Of a stretch of 64,000 nucleotides of DNA, positions 18,259 through 27,954 are shown one piece after another. The notes under the pieces are model-generated. The model did not search any database and was not told the origin of the DNA. It worked only from the letters and a program-made list of their open reading frames with translations. The stretch comes from UBA9926 sp038131595. GTDB lineage: Bacteria > Pseudomonadota > Gammaproteobacteria > Pseudomonadales > Azotimanducaceae. The stretch spans positions 1,966,948 to 2,030,947 of the forward strand of contig JAYPPR010000008.1 in NCBI GenBank assembly GCA_038131595.1. Reading direction: 5' to 3'. Each line of letters opens with the position of its first letter. Within the stretch, counting starts at the first letter, position 1. A program made the translations under genes and the position numbers.

Positions 18259-20169
18259 CTAGGCGGCCGGAAGGCTGAGGCATTCGTCCACTTTCGATAG
18301 GAAAGCGGACTTCGAAAAAGGTTTGGGTAGGAAAGCGGTGTGTTGATGCGCCATGTCCTCGTCAGTGAGCACGCCTTGTTTGTAACCCGAGATAAAAAGG
18401 CATGGCACCTCGGGCTGTGTTCGGCGGACCATACGTACCAAATCTGGCCCCGAGTGAATGCCGGGAAGCATGACGTCCGAAACAATGAGACGATAGTTCG
18501 TCTCTGGGAGCGCTCGTAGCTCCTCTTCAGACTGGATAGAACTCACGTCTAGCCCAATTGATTCAAGGAAGATGACCACCAAATCTCGCACGCCAGTATC
18601 GTCTTCAATCAGTAAGACCTGGTTGGAAGCGGTCTCTCGTGCTGGGTTAATCGCAGATTCGCTTACGTCTGGCAACGTGATGGTGAGCATTAAAGAGGAT
18701 GCTGTCGCTTGGCAGTCGAGGCTTCCATTCAAAGACTGGACGACATCGCGTAAATCGCACGCGGCGCGCTCTGCAGCATCTTCGGAGTTGGGTCGCCATC
18801 TTTGTGGGGGGAGTGAGCGCAGCGCTGAGTCGACGACCATAGGGGTCGGTCCCTCAAGGGATAGCCCGATCTGAGCGAGGCGCCCGGAAGGGCCTTCTTC
18901 AGATAGGAAGCTTCCCATGTCATCGGCGATGGTTCGTTTTACCGTGATGACAAGCGTGCTGTCCGCAGCCTGCATGGTTTGCAGCGACCGTAAGACATTG
19001 AGCAGCGCACATAACCACAGACCCTGACTCATGCGGACCAATAAATCGTCATCCTCGATGGATAGCGTAACGGGCTCATTGGGCGACCACAGTAGTTGCA
19101 TCAGCGGGAACGCCCTGCCCAAGCACTCGCCAGGATTGACGACTACCTCAGTCTTATCACCGAAAGTCGCCAGCAGACTCAGCGCATCGTTCAGCTTGGT
19201 AGCATGATCGGTTTGATGGCTGATGTGCTCTACCGGTTGGCTTTGAGTTGGATCGAGCCCCTTCTCACTGAGAGCGCGAACCTGCTCGGCAATGTGGTTC
19301 AGGGTGCCTCGCAATTCGGTGGCAAGAGTGCTGACCGATTCGTTGATCAGTTCATTGCCTGCTGGCGCCAGGGCAGTGCTGGGTGGCTCAGGCAGCTGAT
19401 GAACGAGGTAAATCGTGGCTTCGGTGCTTTCAATCGATACCTGGTCTGTTAGGGGCTCCGCGTCAGGTTGATCTCTGTATAGGTTAAGTGGTGGCTCAAG
19501 GCTGACTGGCGGCTCAAGGCTGCCGAATTGTTCTCCTTGATAGAGGGCATGGAGGAGCTGACGTCGCTCCTTTTCGAGATCGCACTGAATGCCAAGCGCC
19601 TTAGGTATCGAATGAGGTTCAAGTGTTAATAGATCGGCTTCGCGCTGATTTAATTGTCGGAGTAATGCGGGACTGATAAAGCAAAGTCTCACCTCTTCAT
19701 CGAGCACAACGAAGTATGGCGTTGCCCCAGCCCGAGCCTCCAGGGTTTGCGAGATCGACTCTATGCTAGAGCTAGACCAACTGACTAGTGGTAGGTGATT
19801 GAAACGAGCCGACTCACTCCTTTGATGAGGGTCCTCATCAGTTCTAGTGGCAGTGTCGAGGCTTAATTCGAAAGCAGATGCTTCTTCTAAGTGGGTCAGG
19901 CGGCAAGGGCACCATCCCTCGGTTCGATGCGTGAATCGAAGACCGACTGAATGTCCCTTCGTGAGCGGATCTGCCAGGTAATCGCTGAGTTTCGGAAGAT
20001 CAGTCCGATGAACTAACTCAGCGAGCCTGTGGCCAATGAGCTCAGTGGCAGGCCAGCCTAGTAGGTCGTAAAGCCCAGGGTCAGCTGCGATGAGTTGCCC
20101 GCTGTCAGAAACCGACAACTTGGCTGATTGCGCGAGTGATTGGGGCGTTATGGCGATGGGTTCGGTCAT
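18259..20169 (-). CDS. PAS-PAS protein with degenerate histidine kinase core and C-terminal receiver domain
   Basis: A 636-residue cytoplasmic signalling protein with no membrane segments. Residues ~15-110 and ~135-210 look like PAS domains (SVSDSGQLIAADPGLYDLLGW; YFVVLDEEVRLCFISPALL). Around residues 285-500 is a kinase-like region: the H-box position reads LATELRGTLNHI, with Thr where the phospho-accepting His should be, and no clear N or G boxes follow. The C-terminal ~120 residues are a normal receiver: VLLIEDDTG, the phospho-Asp in LIVSDVMLPG and the Lys in FLPKPFSKS. It is probably a receiver protein with a dead kinase core. No partner response regulator adjoins it. Confidence 0.8.
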   Translation of the reverse strand: MTEPIAITPQSLAQSAKLSVSDSGQLIAADPGLYDLLGWPATELIGHRLAELVHRTDLPKLSDYLADPLTKGHSVGLRFTHRTEGWCPCRLTHLEEASAFELSLDTATRTDEDPHQRSESARFNHLPLVSWSSSSIESISQTLEARAGATPYFVVLDEEVRLCFISPALLRQLNQREADLLTLEPHSIPKALGIQCDLEKERRQLLHALYQGEQFGSLEPPVSLEPPLNLYRDQPDAEPLTDQVSIESTEATIYLVHQLPEPPSTALAPAGNELINESVSTLATELRGTLNHIAEQVRALSEKGLDPTQSQPVEHISHQTDHATKLNDALSLLATFGDKTEVVVNPGECLGRAFPLMQLLWSPNEPVTLSIEDDDLLVRMSQGLWLCALLNVLRSLQTMQAADSTLVITVKRTIADDMGSFLSEEGPSGRLAQIGLSLEGPTPMVVDSALRSLPPQRWRPNSEDAAERAACDLRDVVQSLNGSLDCQATASSLMLTITLPDVSESAINPARETASNQVLLIEDDTGVRDLVVIFLESIGLDVSSIQSEEELRALPETNYRLIVSDVMLPGIHSGPDLVRMVRRTQPEVPCLFISGYKQGVLTDEDMAHQHTAFLPKPFSKSAFLSKVDECLSLPAA

Positions 20170-20398
20170 GGCTGTAGGGTGCTAGAAAGATTCACTTCCT
20201 GTATGACATTCCTTATACAAACGTGCCCCCTTATGTGTACCGTCGTGCATCGTCACTCCCTCCATTCTGCCAGCAGCCGAAAAAGAAGCGATTGGCTGAG
20301 AATGACGATGCGCCTCCAAGGCTACAGCGTGGGGCAAAAGAAGATTGATCTGCAGCGCAAATCCATCATAACGCTGAAGTCTTGTTCGCCAAAATTTC

Positions 20399-21634
20399 CT
20401 AGCGCGATATCACAGAGCGGCTCAATCGACCCATAAAGAGGGCCAAAACGATATACATGACTGCAGCCACCGCGTAGGGCAGCTCAGGCTTTGATTGATA
20501 CAACATGCCGCCGACAATGGGACCCACACAGAACCCCAGTGGCCCGCAGCTCGCGATGATGCCAGCAACAGCACCTTGCTCTCGCGCTTCCACTGCAAGC
20601 GAAGCCCCCGCGGTAAAGGCCGGTCCTGCCATCCCCATGGCGAACCCCTGGATAATCATGGCCCCAGTGAGCGTCCATCTTGATTCGCTGAACGCCATGA
20701 CGAGAAAGGCGACGGTTAGTAGGGGGAGCGCCAGTTGTAGCAAACGAAATGGGGGTAGGGTCGTTCTTTGGACCACCACGGATTGAGCGAAGAGCGAGGC
20801 TGCGGCTGAACACATCATAGCGACGCCAAGCACTCTGGCTGTCTCCGCGGTAGACAGGGATAGGGCATCTTGAAACCTAAATCCCATGGTCTGCTGGACC
20901 AAGGCAAAGCCGGTAAACATCAGCACGCCAACGATGACAAAAGGGCGGATCCGCTCGTCGCTATATCGCACTTTTACTGCACTGGTTGGTGATCCACTCT
21001 CAATCTTGGGAGCCTCTGGTAAAAAACGCCAAACCAACACCCCATTGATGAACGCAAGTACGGCCATCAACCAAAGCGGGAACAACAACGAGACGAATGC
21101 AAAGATGGTCAGCGCAGGGCCCATGATTGAGCCAAGATTGTTCGCTGCGCCGGCTGCGCCCATGCCTTTTGTTCTGTTGGCGGGGGTTGTGATGTCAGCC
21201 ATATACGCGGTGGACGCTGGCATGGTCGCTGACATAACCGCCGCATGAGTAATTCGCGCAACAATCAGTAATAAAAACAGCCCGGTGCCTTTGATGATCC
21301 CTTCTAGTCCAGCCAATAGCACGGAGTTGAAAAGCGCGGTGCCCGCACTGAATCCAAATAGCCCAATGAGCATGACTCGCTTGCGCCCCAGTCGGTCGCT
21401 TAAGCGACCCCACTTGGGTGACGCGATAAACACCGTGATCGAAGAGACGCCGATGATGCTGGTGATCTGGATCTCACTGAGGCCAATCTCGCGACCAATG
21501 GGCGCAAGAAGCGGAAACAAAACGGAGAACCCCATGCCCACAATGACGAGACTTGCCAGCAGCACTCGCTTGGCATAAACCTCGTCGAACACTTGGCTCG
21601 ACTGATCGGGTGGAGACCTCGTGATATTATTCAT
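20399..21634 (-). CDS. MFS transporter
   Basis: A major facilitator protein of about 411 residues with 12 predicted hydrophobic segments. Diagnostic MFS motif A is GRLSDRLGRKRVMLIG in the loop between helices 2 and 3, and motif C-like Gly/Pro-rich sequence (GAANNLGSIMGPAL) lies in helix 5. The second half shows GIIASCGPLGFCVGPIVGGML. It is probably a drug/metabolite:H+ antiporter of the DHA1 type. I chose ATG 21634; an in-frame start at 21703 would add a basic, non-MFS-like extension of 23 residues. It is divergent from the MBL hydrolase gene, which may share its substrate. Confidence 0.88.
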   Translation of the reverse strand: MNNITRSPPDQSSQVFDEVYAKRVLLASLVIVGMGFSVLFPLLAPIGREIGLSEIQITSIIGVSSITVFIASPKWGRLSDRLGRKRVMLIGLFGFSAGTALFNSVLLAGLEGIIKGTGLFLLLIVARITHAAVMSATMPASTAYMADITTPANRTKGMGAAGAANNLGSIMGPALTIFAFVSLLFPLWLMAVLAFINGVLVWRFLPEAPKIESGSPTSAVKVRYSDERIRPFVIVGVLMFTGFALVQQTMGFRFQDALSLSTAETARVLGVAMMCSAAASLFAQSVVVQRTTLPPFRLLQLALPLLTVAFLVMAFSESRWTLTGAMIIQGFAMGMAGPAFTAGASLAVEAREQGAVAGIIASCGPLGFCVGPIVGGMLYQSKPELPYAVAAVMYIVLALFMGRLSRSVISR

Positions 21635-21742
21635 GGCGTTGAGCTTGAGAGCAGAGCCGCGGAGTATAGACCAGCGCTTAAACCTCGAATAGCGTCGAAA
21701 CAAACCAGCTGGGAAGGGAAGCCCAAATAGGTAAGAGAAGGA

Positions 21743-22807
21743 ATGACCGTGTCAAAAGAAGAAAAATCCCGTCGAGGCTTTGATCCGCTACGTTATGTGT
21801 TCACAGACCAGGTGCCGCCTGAGGGGCGTGTGACAGAGGTGGCCGAGGGCGTCTTTTGGACGCAACTGCCGTTGATGGGTCGGCTCAACCATATCAACGT
21901 GTGGCTGCTTCGCGACCGGGATGGATGGACCTTAGTTGATACAGGGATATACAACGAGCGTGTGCAAGCCTGCTGGGAACAATTGATCAGTCATGTGATT
22001 GGTAGCGATCCGGTCCACCGCGTCATTGCCACGCATCTGCACACTGACCACACGGGTAACGCAGGATGGTTGGTCGATAAGTTTGATTGTCCGCTTTGGA
22101 TGAGTCGCAGCGACTTTTATATGTGTAAGGTCATGGCGAGCGATGGACCCAAGGACGTCCCGGAGGACGCGATTCGCTTTTATCATCGAGCAGGCTTTGA
22201 TGAGGCTCGGTTGACACGCTATCGCGAGCGGTTCGGTCAATTTGGTGCGAGCATTGCGCCGCTGCCGGCTGGGTACCGTCGAATTCAAGATGGTCAGTAC
22301 CTCGATATCAATGGACGAGAGTGGAGGGCCCTCATTGGCCACGGCCACGCTCCAGAACACGTCTGCCTCTACTGCCCAGAACTGAAGATCATCATCGCGG
22401 GTGACCAGATCCTCCCAAAAATCACGCCTAATGTAAGCGTTCAACCTTCTGAGCCCGACGCCAACCCGCTGAGAGAGTGGATTCGAACTTGCGAGCGGTT
22501 CAGGGAGGTCCTTCCACCCGACCTGCTGGTCCTGCCAGCTCATGAATCACTCTTTTATGGCGTGCATGAGCGATTGACGGCGCTGGTGGACTGGCACGAA
22601 GTAGCGCTCGAAAAGCTCTACGACCTGTGTGCCACCCCAAAGCGTGCGGTGGACGTTTTTCCAGCGCTGTTCAAAAGTGCGATCACTGATTTCAGCTATT
22701 TCCCTGCCACGGGAGAGGCACTCGCTCATCTCCATTGTGCGCGCGAAAGAAGAATGCTCGTGGTCGAGGAAGATGAAAGCGGCGTGAATTGGTGGCGACA
22801 AGCGTGA
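21743..22807 (+). CDS. Metallo-beta-lactamase fold hydrolase
   Basis: A 354-residue MBL-fold protein. The zinc-binding motif ATHLHTDHTGNAGW is intact, with the later His in IGHGHAPEHVCLYC and the bridging Asp in IIIAGDQILPKITPNVSV. About 100 C-terminal residues (LTALVDWHEVALEKLYDLC) form a helical extension of the kind found in glyoxalase II-like and other MBL esterase families. The substrate is unknown; thioester or lactone hydrolysis is plausible. ATG 21743 has GAAGGA upstream. It is divergent from the MFS transporter with about 110 bp between starts. Confidence 0.88.
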   Translation: MTVSKEEKSRRGFDPLRYVFTDQVPPEGRVTEVAEGVFWTQLPLMGRLNHINVWLLRDRDGWTLVDTGIYNERVQACWEQLISHVIGSDPVHRVIATHLHTDHTGNAGWLVDKFDCPLWMSRSDFYMCKVMASDGPKDVPEDAIRFYHRAGFDEARLTRYRERFGQFGASIAPLPAGYRRIQDGQYLDINGREWRALIGHGHAPEHVCLYCPELKIIIAGDQILPKITPNVSVQPSEPDANPLREWIRTCERFREVLPPDLLVLPAHESLFYGVHERLTALVDWHEVALEKLYDLCATPKRAVDVFPALFKSAITDFSYFPATGEALAHLHCARERRMLVVEEDESGVNWWRQA

Positions 22808-22929
22808 TCCATCGCGTTCTGTTTGAAGCGCCAGGGCGCAGGCCATCCGAGGGCGTTGCGTCATTGGGTTGTCAGTTGCCGCAGGGCTGCACTGGATTTA
22901 TGAATCAACCAGGTTCGGGTTAGTCCCAC

Positions 22930-24039
22930 GTGAGCCAAACAACCCAGTTTGACGGTTCACGAGGGCCGGCTCCCAGAAGGGTTCCACTCGCGTTCATTAC
23001 GGTGGTGATGCTCATATGGGGGGTGCTGCTTGGCTACCCGGTCTGGCGCTTGGTCCATTGGTTGCCTATGCCGTATTGGGCGTCAGGCTTGCTGGGCTTT
23101 TTCTTGTTCCTCACGCCACTCATTTGTCGATGGCCACTTCGAGAAGTGCGCACTTCGTTCGCGAGAAAAGTGAAACAAGTCCTGGAGATTCCTCTCGGAA
23201 TCATTCCAGTTTGGTGGGTCGGCACGCTCGCGCTTGACGTCTCTCAGCGGGTTTGGGGATTGTCGGATAAAGACGTCCTAGTCTGGCTCGGACTTCTCCT
23301 CATGCTTGCGGTGGTGGTCGGCCTGTGGTCGATCCGCCCGGCGCTCGTGACTCACCGTCTCAGTTTGGTCAACCTCACTCGTCCACTTCGGATCGTGCAA
23401 TGGACGGATGTCCATATAGGCTCCCGAGATCCAGCGTTTCTGGATCGTCTCGTTGCGCAGGTCAATGAGATTCGTCCTGACCTCCTCACGATTACCGGAG
23501 ATTTCATTGATCAAACCGGTATAACACTTGATCAGTTGGGAGGGCTTCAAGCGCTTTCGATGCCCTGTTACTTCGTGACTGGAAATCATGAGCGCTACGA
23601 GGACTTGGAGGCGATCATTAGCAGGTTGGAGCGACTTGGCGTGATGGTGCTGCGAGGGCAAGCAGTGTTAGCGCGGGACGATGTGCAGATCATTGGTATT
23701 GATGATGCGGATCGAAAAGACCAACTGCAGCGGGAACTGAGCGGCATCCCTCTACAAGAGGAGCGTTGTAATATTTTGCTCTACCACCGCCCCGAAGGTT
23801 TAGAGGTGGCCGATGAGTACGATATCCATCTAACGTTGAGTGGGCACACGCATGCCGGTCAGATCGTACCTTTTGGCTACCTTGTCAGGCGAGTCTTTCC
23901 AAAGCTCAAAGGGTGGTCCCGTACCGGTAGTTGCAAGCACTATGTGTCAGAGGGAACGGGTAGTTGGGGGCCAGCGTTGCGGCTTGGTACTCGGTCAGAA
24001 GTGACGTTGTTTGAGATTAAACCTCTAGACGTTGTTTGA
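22930..24039 (+). CDS. Membrane-anchored metallophosphoesterase (YaeI-like)
   Basis: A 369-residue protein with four to five hydrophobic segments in the first ~140 residues, then a calcineurin-like phosphoesterase domain. Metal-binding motifs are WTDVHIGSRD, TITGDFIDQ, FVTGNHERY and LSGHTHAGQIVPFG, the full set of the family. Related YaeI/YkuE proteins are membrane-associated phosphodiesterases implicated in lipid or wall metabolism; the substrate here is not known. GTG 22930 is taken as the start, with a weak ribosome binding site. The last codons lie in a 25-bp duplication (24003-24023 and 24028-24048), so the C-terminus may be recently altered. Confidence 0.86.
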   Translation: MSQTTQFDGSRGPAPRRVPLAFITVVMLIWGVLLGYPVWRLVHWLPMPYWASGLLGFFLFLTPLICRWPLREVRTSFARKVKQVLEIPLGIIPVWWVGTLALDVSQRVWGLSDKDVLVWLGLLLMLAVVVGLWSIRPALVTHRLSLVNLTRPLRIVQWTDVHIGSRDPAFLDRLVAQVNEIRPDLLTITGDFIDQTGITLDQLGGLQALSMPCYFVTGNHERYEDLEAIISRLERLGVMVLRGQAVLARDDVQIIGIDDADRKDQLQRELSGIPLQEERCNILLYHRPEGLEVADEYDIHLTLSGHTHAGQIVPFGYLVRRVFPKLKGWSRTGSCKHYVSEGTGSWGPALRLGTRSEVTLFEIKPLDVV

Positions 24040-24355
24040 AGTTGAACCATGAATGGGCGCTTGATCGATCGAGGATTGATCATTCAACGCGCAAATGGCG
24101 GGTCATAGTCGGGTGATAACAATTGCAAGCTCGATGATGGTTGAGTGATACTGCCTCGGACATTCGACGTTCCCTAGTAAAGGTAGTGGATGTAGTCGAT
24201 GAGCGACGAGTCAGAGTTCAAGCGAAGTACATGCAGAACGAGTCTTTTGTTTTGCCCGCTTTAATAGAGGGTTGAGCGGCTGTAGTCAGTGATAAGTCAG
24301 GAGTTATGAGGGGCCGGTACAGACTGCCTCTGGCTCAGAAGATTGAGGAGAGATC
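24040..24355. other. Intergenic spacer upstream of acyl-CoA dehydrogenase
   Basis: About 316 bp with no recognised gene. Apart from the second copy of the 25-bp duplication at its left end (to 24048), I see no repeat, tRNA or terminator. It should contain the promoter for the acyl-CoA dehydrogenase and alpha/beta-hydrolase pair. Confidence 0.5.
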
Positions 24356-25537
24356 ATGAGTGTTGAAGCGTTTCGAGAAGAGGTGCGTTCCTGGTTAGAG
24401 GAAAACTGCCCAGTCAGCATGCGCACGCCTATGCCGGCAGATGAGTACCCGGGAGGCGGCCGCCGCGCTGCGTTTAAGAATCCCGAAACAAAACTCTGGA
24501 TGGACCGTTGCGCTGAAAAGGGCTACACCGCTCCGACTTGGCCCACCGAATACGGCGGTGCGGGGCTTGATGCGGCAGAGGCTCAGGTGTTGCGCCAGGA
24601 AATGCAACGAATCAAGGCCCGTACACCACTCGTCGGGATGGGTTTATCCATGATCGGGCCTGCGCTACTCGAATTTGGTACGGATGAGCAGAAAGCTGAG
24701 CATCTCCCGCAGATTGCCTCTGGGGCGATCTGGTGGTGCCAGGGATACAGCGAACCCAACTCTGGTTCTGACCTAGCTAGCCTTCAGACCCGAGCGATCC
24801 CTGATGGTGACGAATATGTGATCAATGGTCAGAAAATTTGGACGTCCGGTGCTGATAAAGCGGATTGGATTTTCTGCCTCGTGCGAACCGATACCGACGC
24901 GCCAAAACACAACGGTATTACCTTCATCCTCTTCGACATGAATCAGCCCGGAGTGTCGGTTAAGCCCATCAAATTGATCAGCGGGTTATCTCCCTTCTGC
25001 GAGACATTTTTTGAAGACGCAAGGGCTCTAAAACGCAACGTCGTGGGTAAAGTGAATGAGGGCTGGACGGTTGCGAAGCGGCTGCTTCAATACGAGCGCA
25101 CGATGATTGGTGGAGGTGATGGCGGTAGCGGCGGTCGACCCCAGGTTGCCAGCATTGCTCAAAATTACATCGGCACCGTGAACGGTCGCATCGGTGACGC
25201 CGTGTTGCGAGACGAAATCACGACTCACGCGATGGATGATCGCGCGTTCGGTCTGACCGTTAGAAGGAATCTCGAAGAATCAAAATCAACCAAAGCGCCG
25301 AGCTTCGTTTCTTCGATGTTCAAACTCTACGGCACCGAGCAAAACAAGAAGCGATATGAGCTGCTGATGAAATCGATGGGCTCCCAGATGCTAGGTTGGG
25401 AAGGGGAGGCCTTTAGCGCCGAGGAGCTCGATACAACGAGAGCGTGGCTGCGAACCAAGGCGAACTCAATTGAGGGCGGTACCAGCGAGGTTCAGCTCAA
25501 TATTATTGCTAAGCGTGTGCTCGGACTGCCCGACTAG
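24356..25537 (+). CDS. Acyl-CoA dehydrogenase family protein
   Basis: A 393-residue FAD enzyme with the normal ACAD layout: N-terminal helical domain (MSVEAFREEVRSWLEENCP), middle beta domain with QGYSEPNSGSDLASLQT and NGQKIWTSGADKADWIFCLVRT for FAD and substrate binding, and the C-terminal helix with SIEGGTSEVQLNIIAKRVLGLP. It oxidises an acyl-CoA to the 2-enoyl-CoA and passes electrons to ETF. ATG 24356 has GGAGAGA upstream. The alpha/beta hydrolase gene follows 44 bp later and is probably co-transcribed. Chain length or branched substrate preference cannot be read off. Confidence 0.92.
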   Translation: MSVEAFREEVRSWLEENCPVSMRTPMPADEYPGGGRRAAFKNPETKLWMDRCAEKGYTAPTWPTEYGGAGLDAAEAQVLRQEMQRIKARTPLVGMGLSMIGPALLEFGTDEQKAEHLPQIASGAIWWCQGYSEPNSGSDLASLQTRAIPDGDEYVINGQKIWTSGADKADWIFCLVRTDTDAPKHNGITFILFDMNQPGVSVKPIKLISGLSPFCETFFEDARALKRNVVGKVNEGWTVAKRLLQYERTMIGGGDGGSGGRPQVASIAQNYIGTVNGRIGDAVLRDEITTHAMDDRAFGLTVRRNLEESKSTKAPSFVSSMFKLYGTEQNKKRYELLMKSMGSQMLGWEGEAFSAEELDTTRAWLRTKANSIEGGTSEVQLNIIAKRVLGLPD

Positions 25538-25546
25538 TAAACGACT

Positions 25547-25578
25547 GCCGTAAGCATTCAGGCAGCGCCGTAAGCATT
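25547..25578. repeat. Direct repeat GCCGTAAGCATT, two copies, 20-bp period
   Basis: GCCGTAAGCATT at 25547-25558 and 25567-25578 lies between the acyl-CoA dehydrogenase stop and the next ATG at 25582. The second copy occupies the ribosome binding site position of the downstream gene, which has no better Shine-Dalgarno sequence. Confidence 0.75.
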
Positions 25579-25581
25579 ACG

Positions 25582-26454
25582 ATGTCAACAAGAGCCACTC
25601 CCACTTCGCACTCTTACTATAGTCAGGGGCTCCGTCTCCATTATTTGGACTGGGGGAACCCTGACGCGCCACCACTGCTGCTTGTGCATGGCAACCGAGA
25701 CCACTGTCATAATTGGGACTGGGTTGCGCAGCGACTTCGAGATCGATTTCACATCATCGCGCCCGACTTCCGAGGTCACGGTGATTCCTCCCACGTAGTG
25801 GGCGGAGGCTATAGCCACTCAGGTTACTTGTATGATCTCGCGCAGCTGATCCATCAGCAGGGCCTAGCACCGCTCTCAGTGATTGCCCATTCGCTCGGAG
25901 GCAGCGTTGCGCTGCGGTATGCCGGTGTTTACCCAGAAAATGTCAAAAAGATGGTAGTGATCGAGGGTACTGGAGGGCCGCAATGGCTATACCACTCAGT
26001 CCCTGTTCATGAGCGTCTCAAGCAGTGGATCGATGGCAATCGAACCGCGGCAGGGAGAACCCCAAGGCGCTATGAGAGCCTTGAAGCGGCCTTCGAGCGC
26101 ATGCAGGCTGAGAACAAGCACCTCAGTGCGGATCAGGCTCGATACTTGACCGTCCATGGGAGCAATCAGAACGAAGATGGCACTTACTCTTGGAAGTTCG
26201 ATAACTACACTCATGTGATGGCGCCATTTGACTTGAATTTGGAACAGACAAGATCGCTCTGGTCCAGGATCGATGCGCCGCTTTTATTGGTGAGCGGCAG
26301 TGAAAGCGAGTTTGCCAAGTTGAGACGTGAAGACCCGGCTCAGTATTTTCAGAACGCCGAGTCGCTCGTGTTCGAAAACGCAGGGCATTGGGTGCACCAT
26401 GACCAGCTAGACGGCTTTGTCCAAGCGGCAGAACGCTTTCTCATAGATGACTGA
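25582..26454 (+). CDS. Alpha/beta hydrolase
   Basis: A 290-residue alpha/beta-hydrolase fold protein. LLLVHGNRDHCHNWDWVAQ forms the oxyanion strand with HG, Ser in VIAHSLGGSVALRYAG is the nucleophile elbow, and His in FENAGHWVHHDQ is the catalytic base; the acid is likely the Glu or Asp around VSGSESEFAKL. The substrate could be an ester, epoxide or acyl thioester. It is downstream of an acyl-CoA dehydrogenase, which hints at acyl or cyclic-ester catabolism. The Shine-Dalgarno sequence is weak and overlaps a direct repeat, so expression may depend on coupling or the start may be imprecise. Confidence 0.87.
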   Translation: MSTRATPTSHSYYSQGLRLHYLDWGNPDAPPLLLVHGNRDHCHNWDWVAQRLRDRFHIIAPDFRGHGDSSHVVGGGYSHSGYLYDLAQLIHQQGLAPLSVIAHSLGGSVALRYAGVYPENVKKMVVIEGTGGPQWLYHSVPVHERLKQWIDGNRTAAGRTPRRYESLEAAFERMQAENKHLSADQARYLTVHGSNQNEDGTYSWKFDNYTHVMAPFDLNLEQTRSLWSRIDAPLLLVSGSESEFAKLRREDPAQYFQNAESLVFENAGHWVHHDQLDGFVQAAERFLIDD

Positions 26455-26499
26455 TACAGTGACCAATGCGAGAAGCCTCGCACTCCTCGCACTAAGGCC

Positions 26500-27885
26500 T
26501 TAGTCTGGCAGTCCATTACGCTGGATGTGGTTGATCAGAACGTCTCGAATCATGGTGCCCGTGTCCTGCAGGGTTACAGCATCACCAAAAGCCATTGCCG
26601 CGTGACTGCCAATGAAGCTATTCGTAGCGAGCTGGTAAATCCGTTCGGGATCAATGTTAGCGGCTGCATGGTGAACCTCACGTTCTTGTGACAAGAGGAT
26701 GAGCAGATCGCTTCCCTTAATCGTTAGGCGCACGAGGCTATTGCCGAAAGGTTCGATATTCCAGATCATGCGAGCGCTCACCGGCCCAGTGGTGATTTCA
26801 TCCCGTATACCGCCACGGTTATAAAACCCTAAGTCGGCATCGAGAGCAGCACGCAACATTTCTTCCAAAATCGGTTGCAGCTCGTCCTTCGAATAGGCGC
26901 GATCACTCACCATAATCGTTTGGTCGACGCGCTCTGCCACTTGCGCTTCGTAGTGATTCACCGTGGCTTCAACCCGAGGGTCTCCAGGCGGCAGCTCATC
27001 AGCGCGCACTAGCCCTCCCGTTACATTCTGGACGGAGTAACCGTTGTCCTTTTCCTCGAGTTCAAGGGCGATGAGTCCAACGTGCTTGCCGTAGTGATCG
27101 GCCTGAACCACCCAAGTATCACCCACTCTGACGGGGTGAGGCACCATTGTGTGGCTATGGCCACCGACGATGAGGTCTGCGTTTGGGAAAGCCTCCGCGA
27201 GCGCAAGGTCTTCTTCATAGCCAAGATGGGTCAAAAAGATGAGCACGTCGACCTTAGGCTCGAGGGTTTGAATGAGGGGTGGCAGCGTGGTCTCGATCGA
27301 TTGAATCGTGAGGCCCTCATTGCCCTCTGGCGTTGTGATTTTCGGTGTGTCGGGCGTTGTTAAGCCAATAATCCCAACGCTAATGTCGCCAATTTGTTTG
27401 ATCAAAAACGGCTCATCCGCAATGAGTTCGCCTTCCGGATTGAAGGCATTGGCGGAAATGAGTGGGAAATTGGCGATCTCTAGGAATCGATCGATTTGTT
27501 CATAACCATGGTCGAACTCGTGATTGCCAAGCAGGCCCAAGTCGTAGTCCATCAAATTCATAATCTCAAAGATGGGTTCGCCCAAAAAAATACTCGAGAC
27601 CGGTGTCCCAGAGATGGCGTCGCCCGCATCGAGCGTGAGCAACCAATCCGTCTCAGCCCTGGTGTCTTGGATGAACCGCGCAATGCGCGCGACACCTGCC
27701 GTATCCTTTTCCTGAATGAGTCGACCGTGGAGATCGTTGGTATGAATAATGTGCAGGGTTTTAGCAAAGCTAGCAGATGATGTAGCGAGTGCTGCAATCA
27801 GCCATGCCAAAACAACAGTGGTCCACCCCGTTGCTAAGTGCGTTCGGCAGAAACCTTGAGAGCTGTTCGTGTCAAAAAAACGCAT
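26500..27885 (-). CDS. Bifunctional metallophosphatase/5'-nucleotidase, exported
   Basis: A 461-residue UshA/CD73-type enzyme. A signal peptide occupies about the first 42 residues (hydrophobic VVLAWLIAALATSSASFAKT). The metallophosphatase domain has HTNDLHGRL, LDAGDAISGTPVS, LGNHEFDHG, LTHLGYEEDL and VGGHSHTMV; the C-terminal nucleotide-binding domain has FYNRGGIRDEI and NIEPFGNSLVRL. In the periplasm it would dephosphorylate nucleotides to nucleosides for uptake. The NupC-type nucleoside transporter at 36321 is a plausible functional partner in the same window. ATG 27885 has AAGGGAT upstream. It lies 69 bp downstream of the esterase gene on the same strand. Confidence 0.9.
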   Translation of the reverse strand: MRFFDTNSSQGFCRTHLATGWTTVVLAWLIAALATSSASFAKTLHIIHTNDLHGRLIQEKDTAGVARIARFIQDTRAETDWLLTLDAGDAISGTPVSSIFLGEPIFEIMNLMDYDLGLLGNHEFDHGYEQIDRFLEIANFPLISANAFNPEGELIADEPFLIKQIGDISVGIIGLTTPDTPKITTPEGNEGLTIQSIETTLPPLIQTLEPKVDVLIFLTHLGYEEDLALAEAFPNADLIVGGHSHTMVPHPVRVGDTWVVQADHYGKHVGLIALELEEKDNGYSVQNVTGGLVRADELPPGDPRVEATVNHYEAQVAERVDQTIMVSDRAYSKDELQPILEEMLRAALDADLGFYNRGGIRDEITTGPVSARMIWNIEPFGNSLVRLTIKGSDLLILLSQEREVHHAAANIDPERIYQLATNSFIGSHAAMAFGDAVTLQDTGTMIRDVLINHIQRNGLPD

Positions 27886-27954
27886 ATCGGTTTATCCCTT
27901 CAATCATTCATGGCGCCCCAATGGGTATTTGCCGTTCCTCGAGCGCCGACAGCG

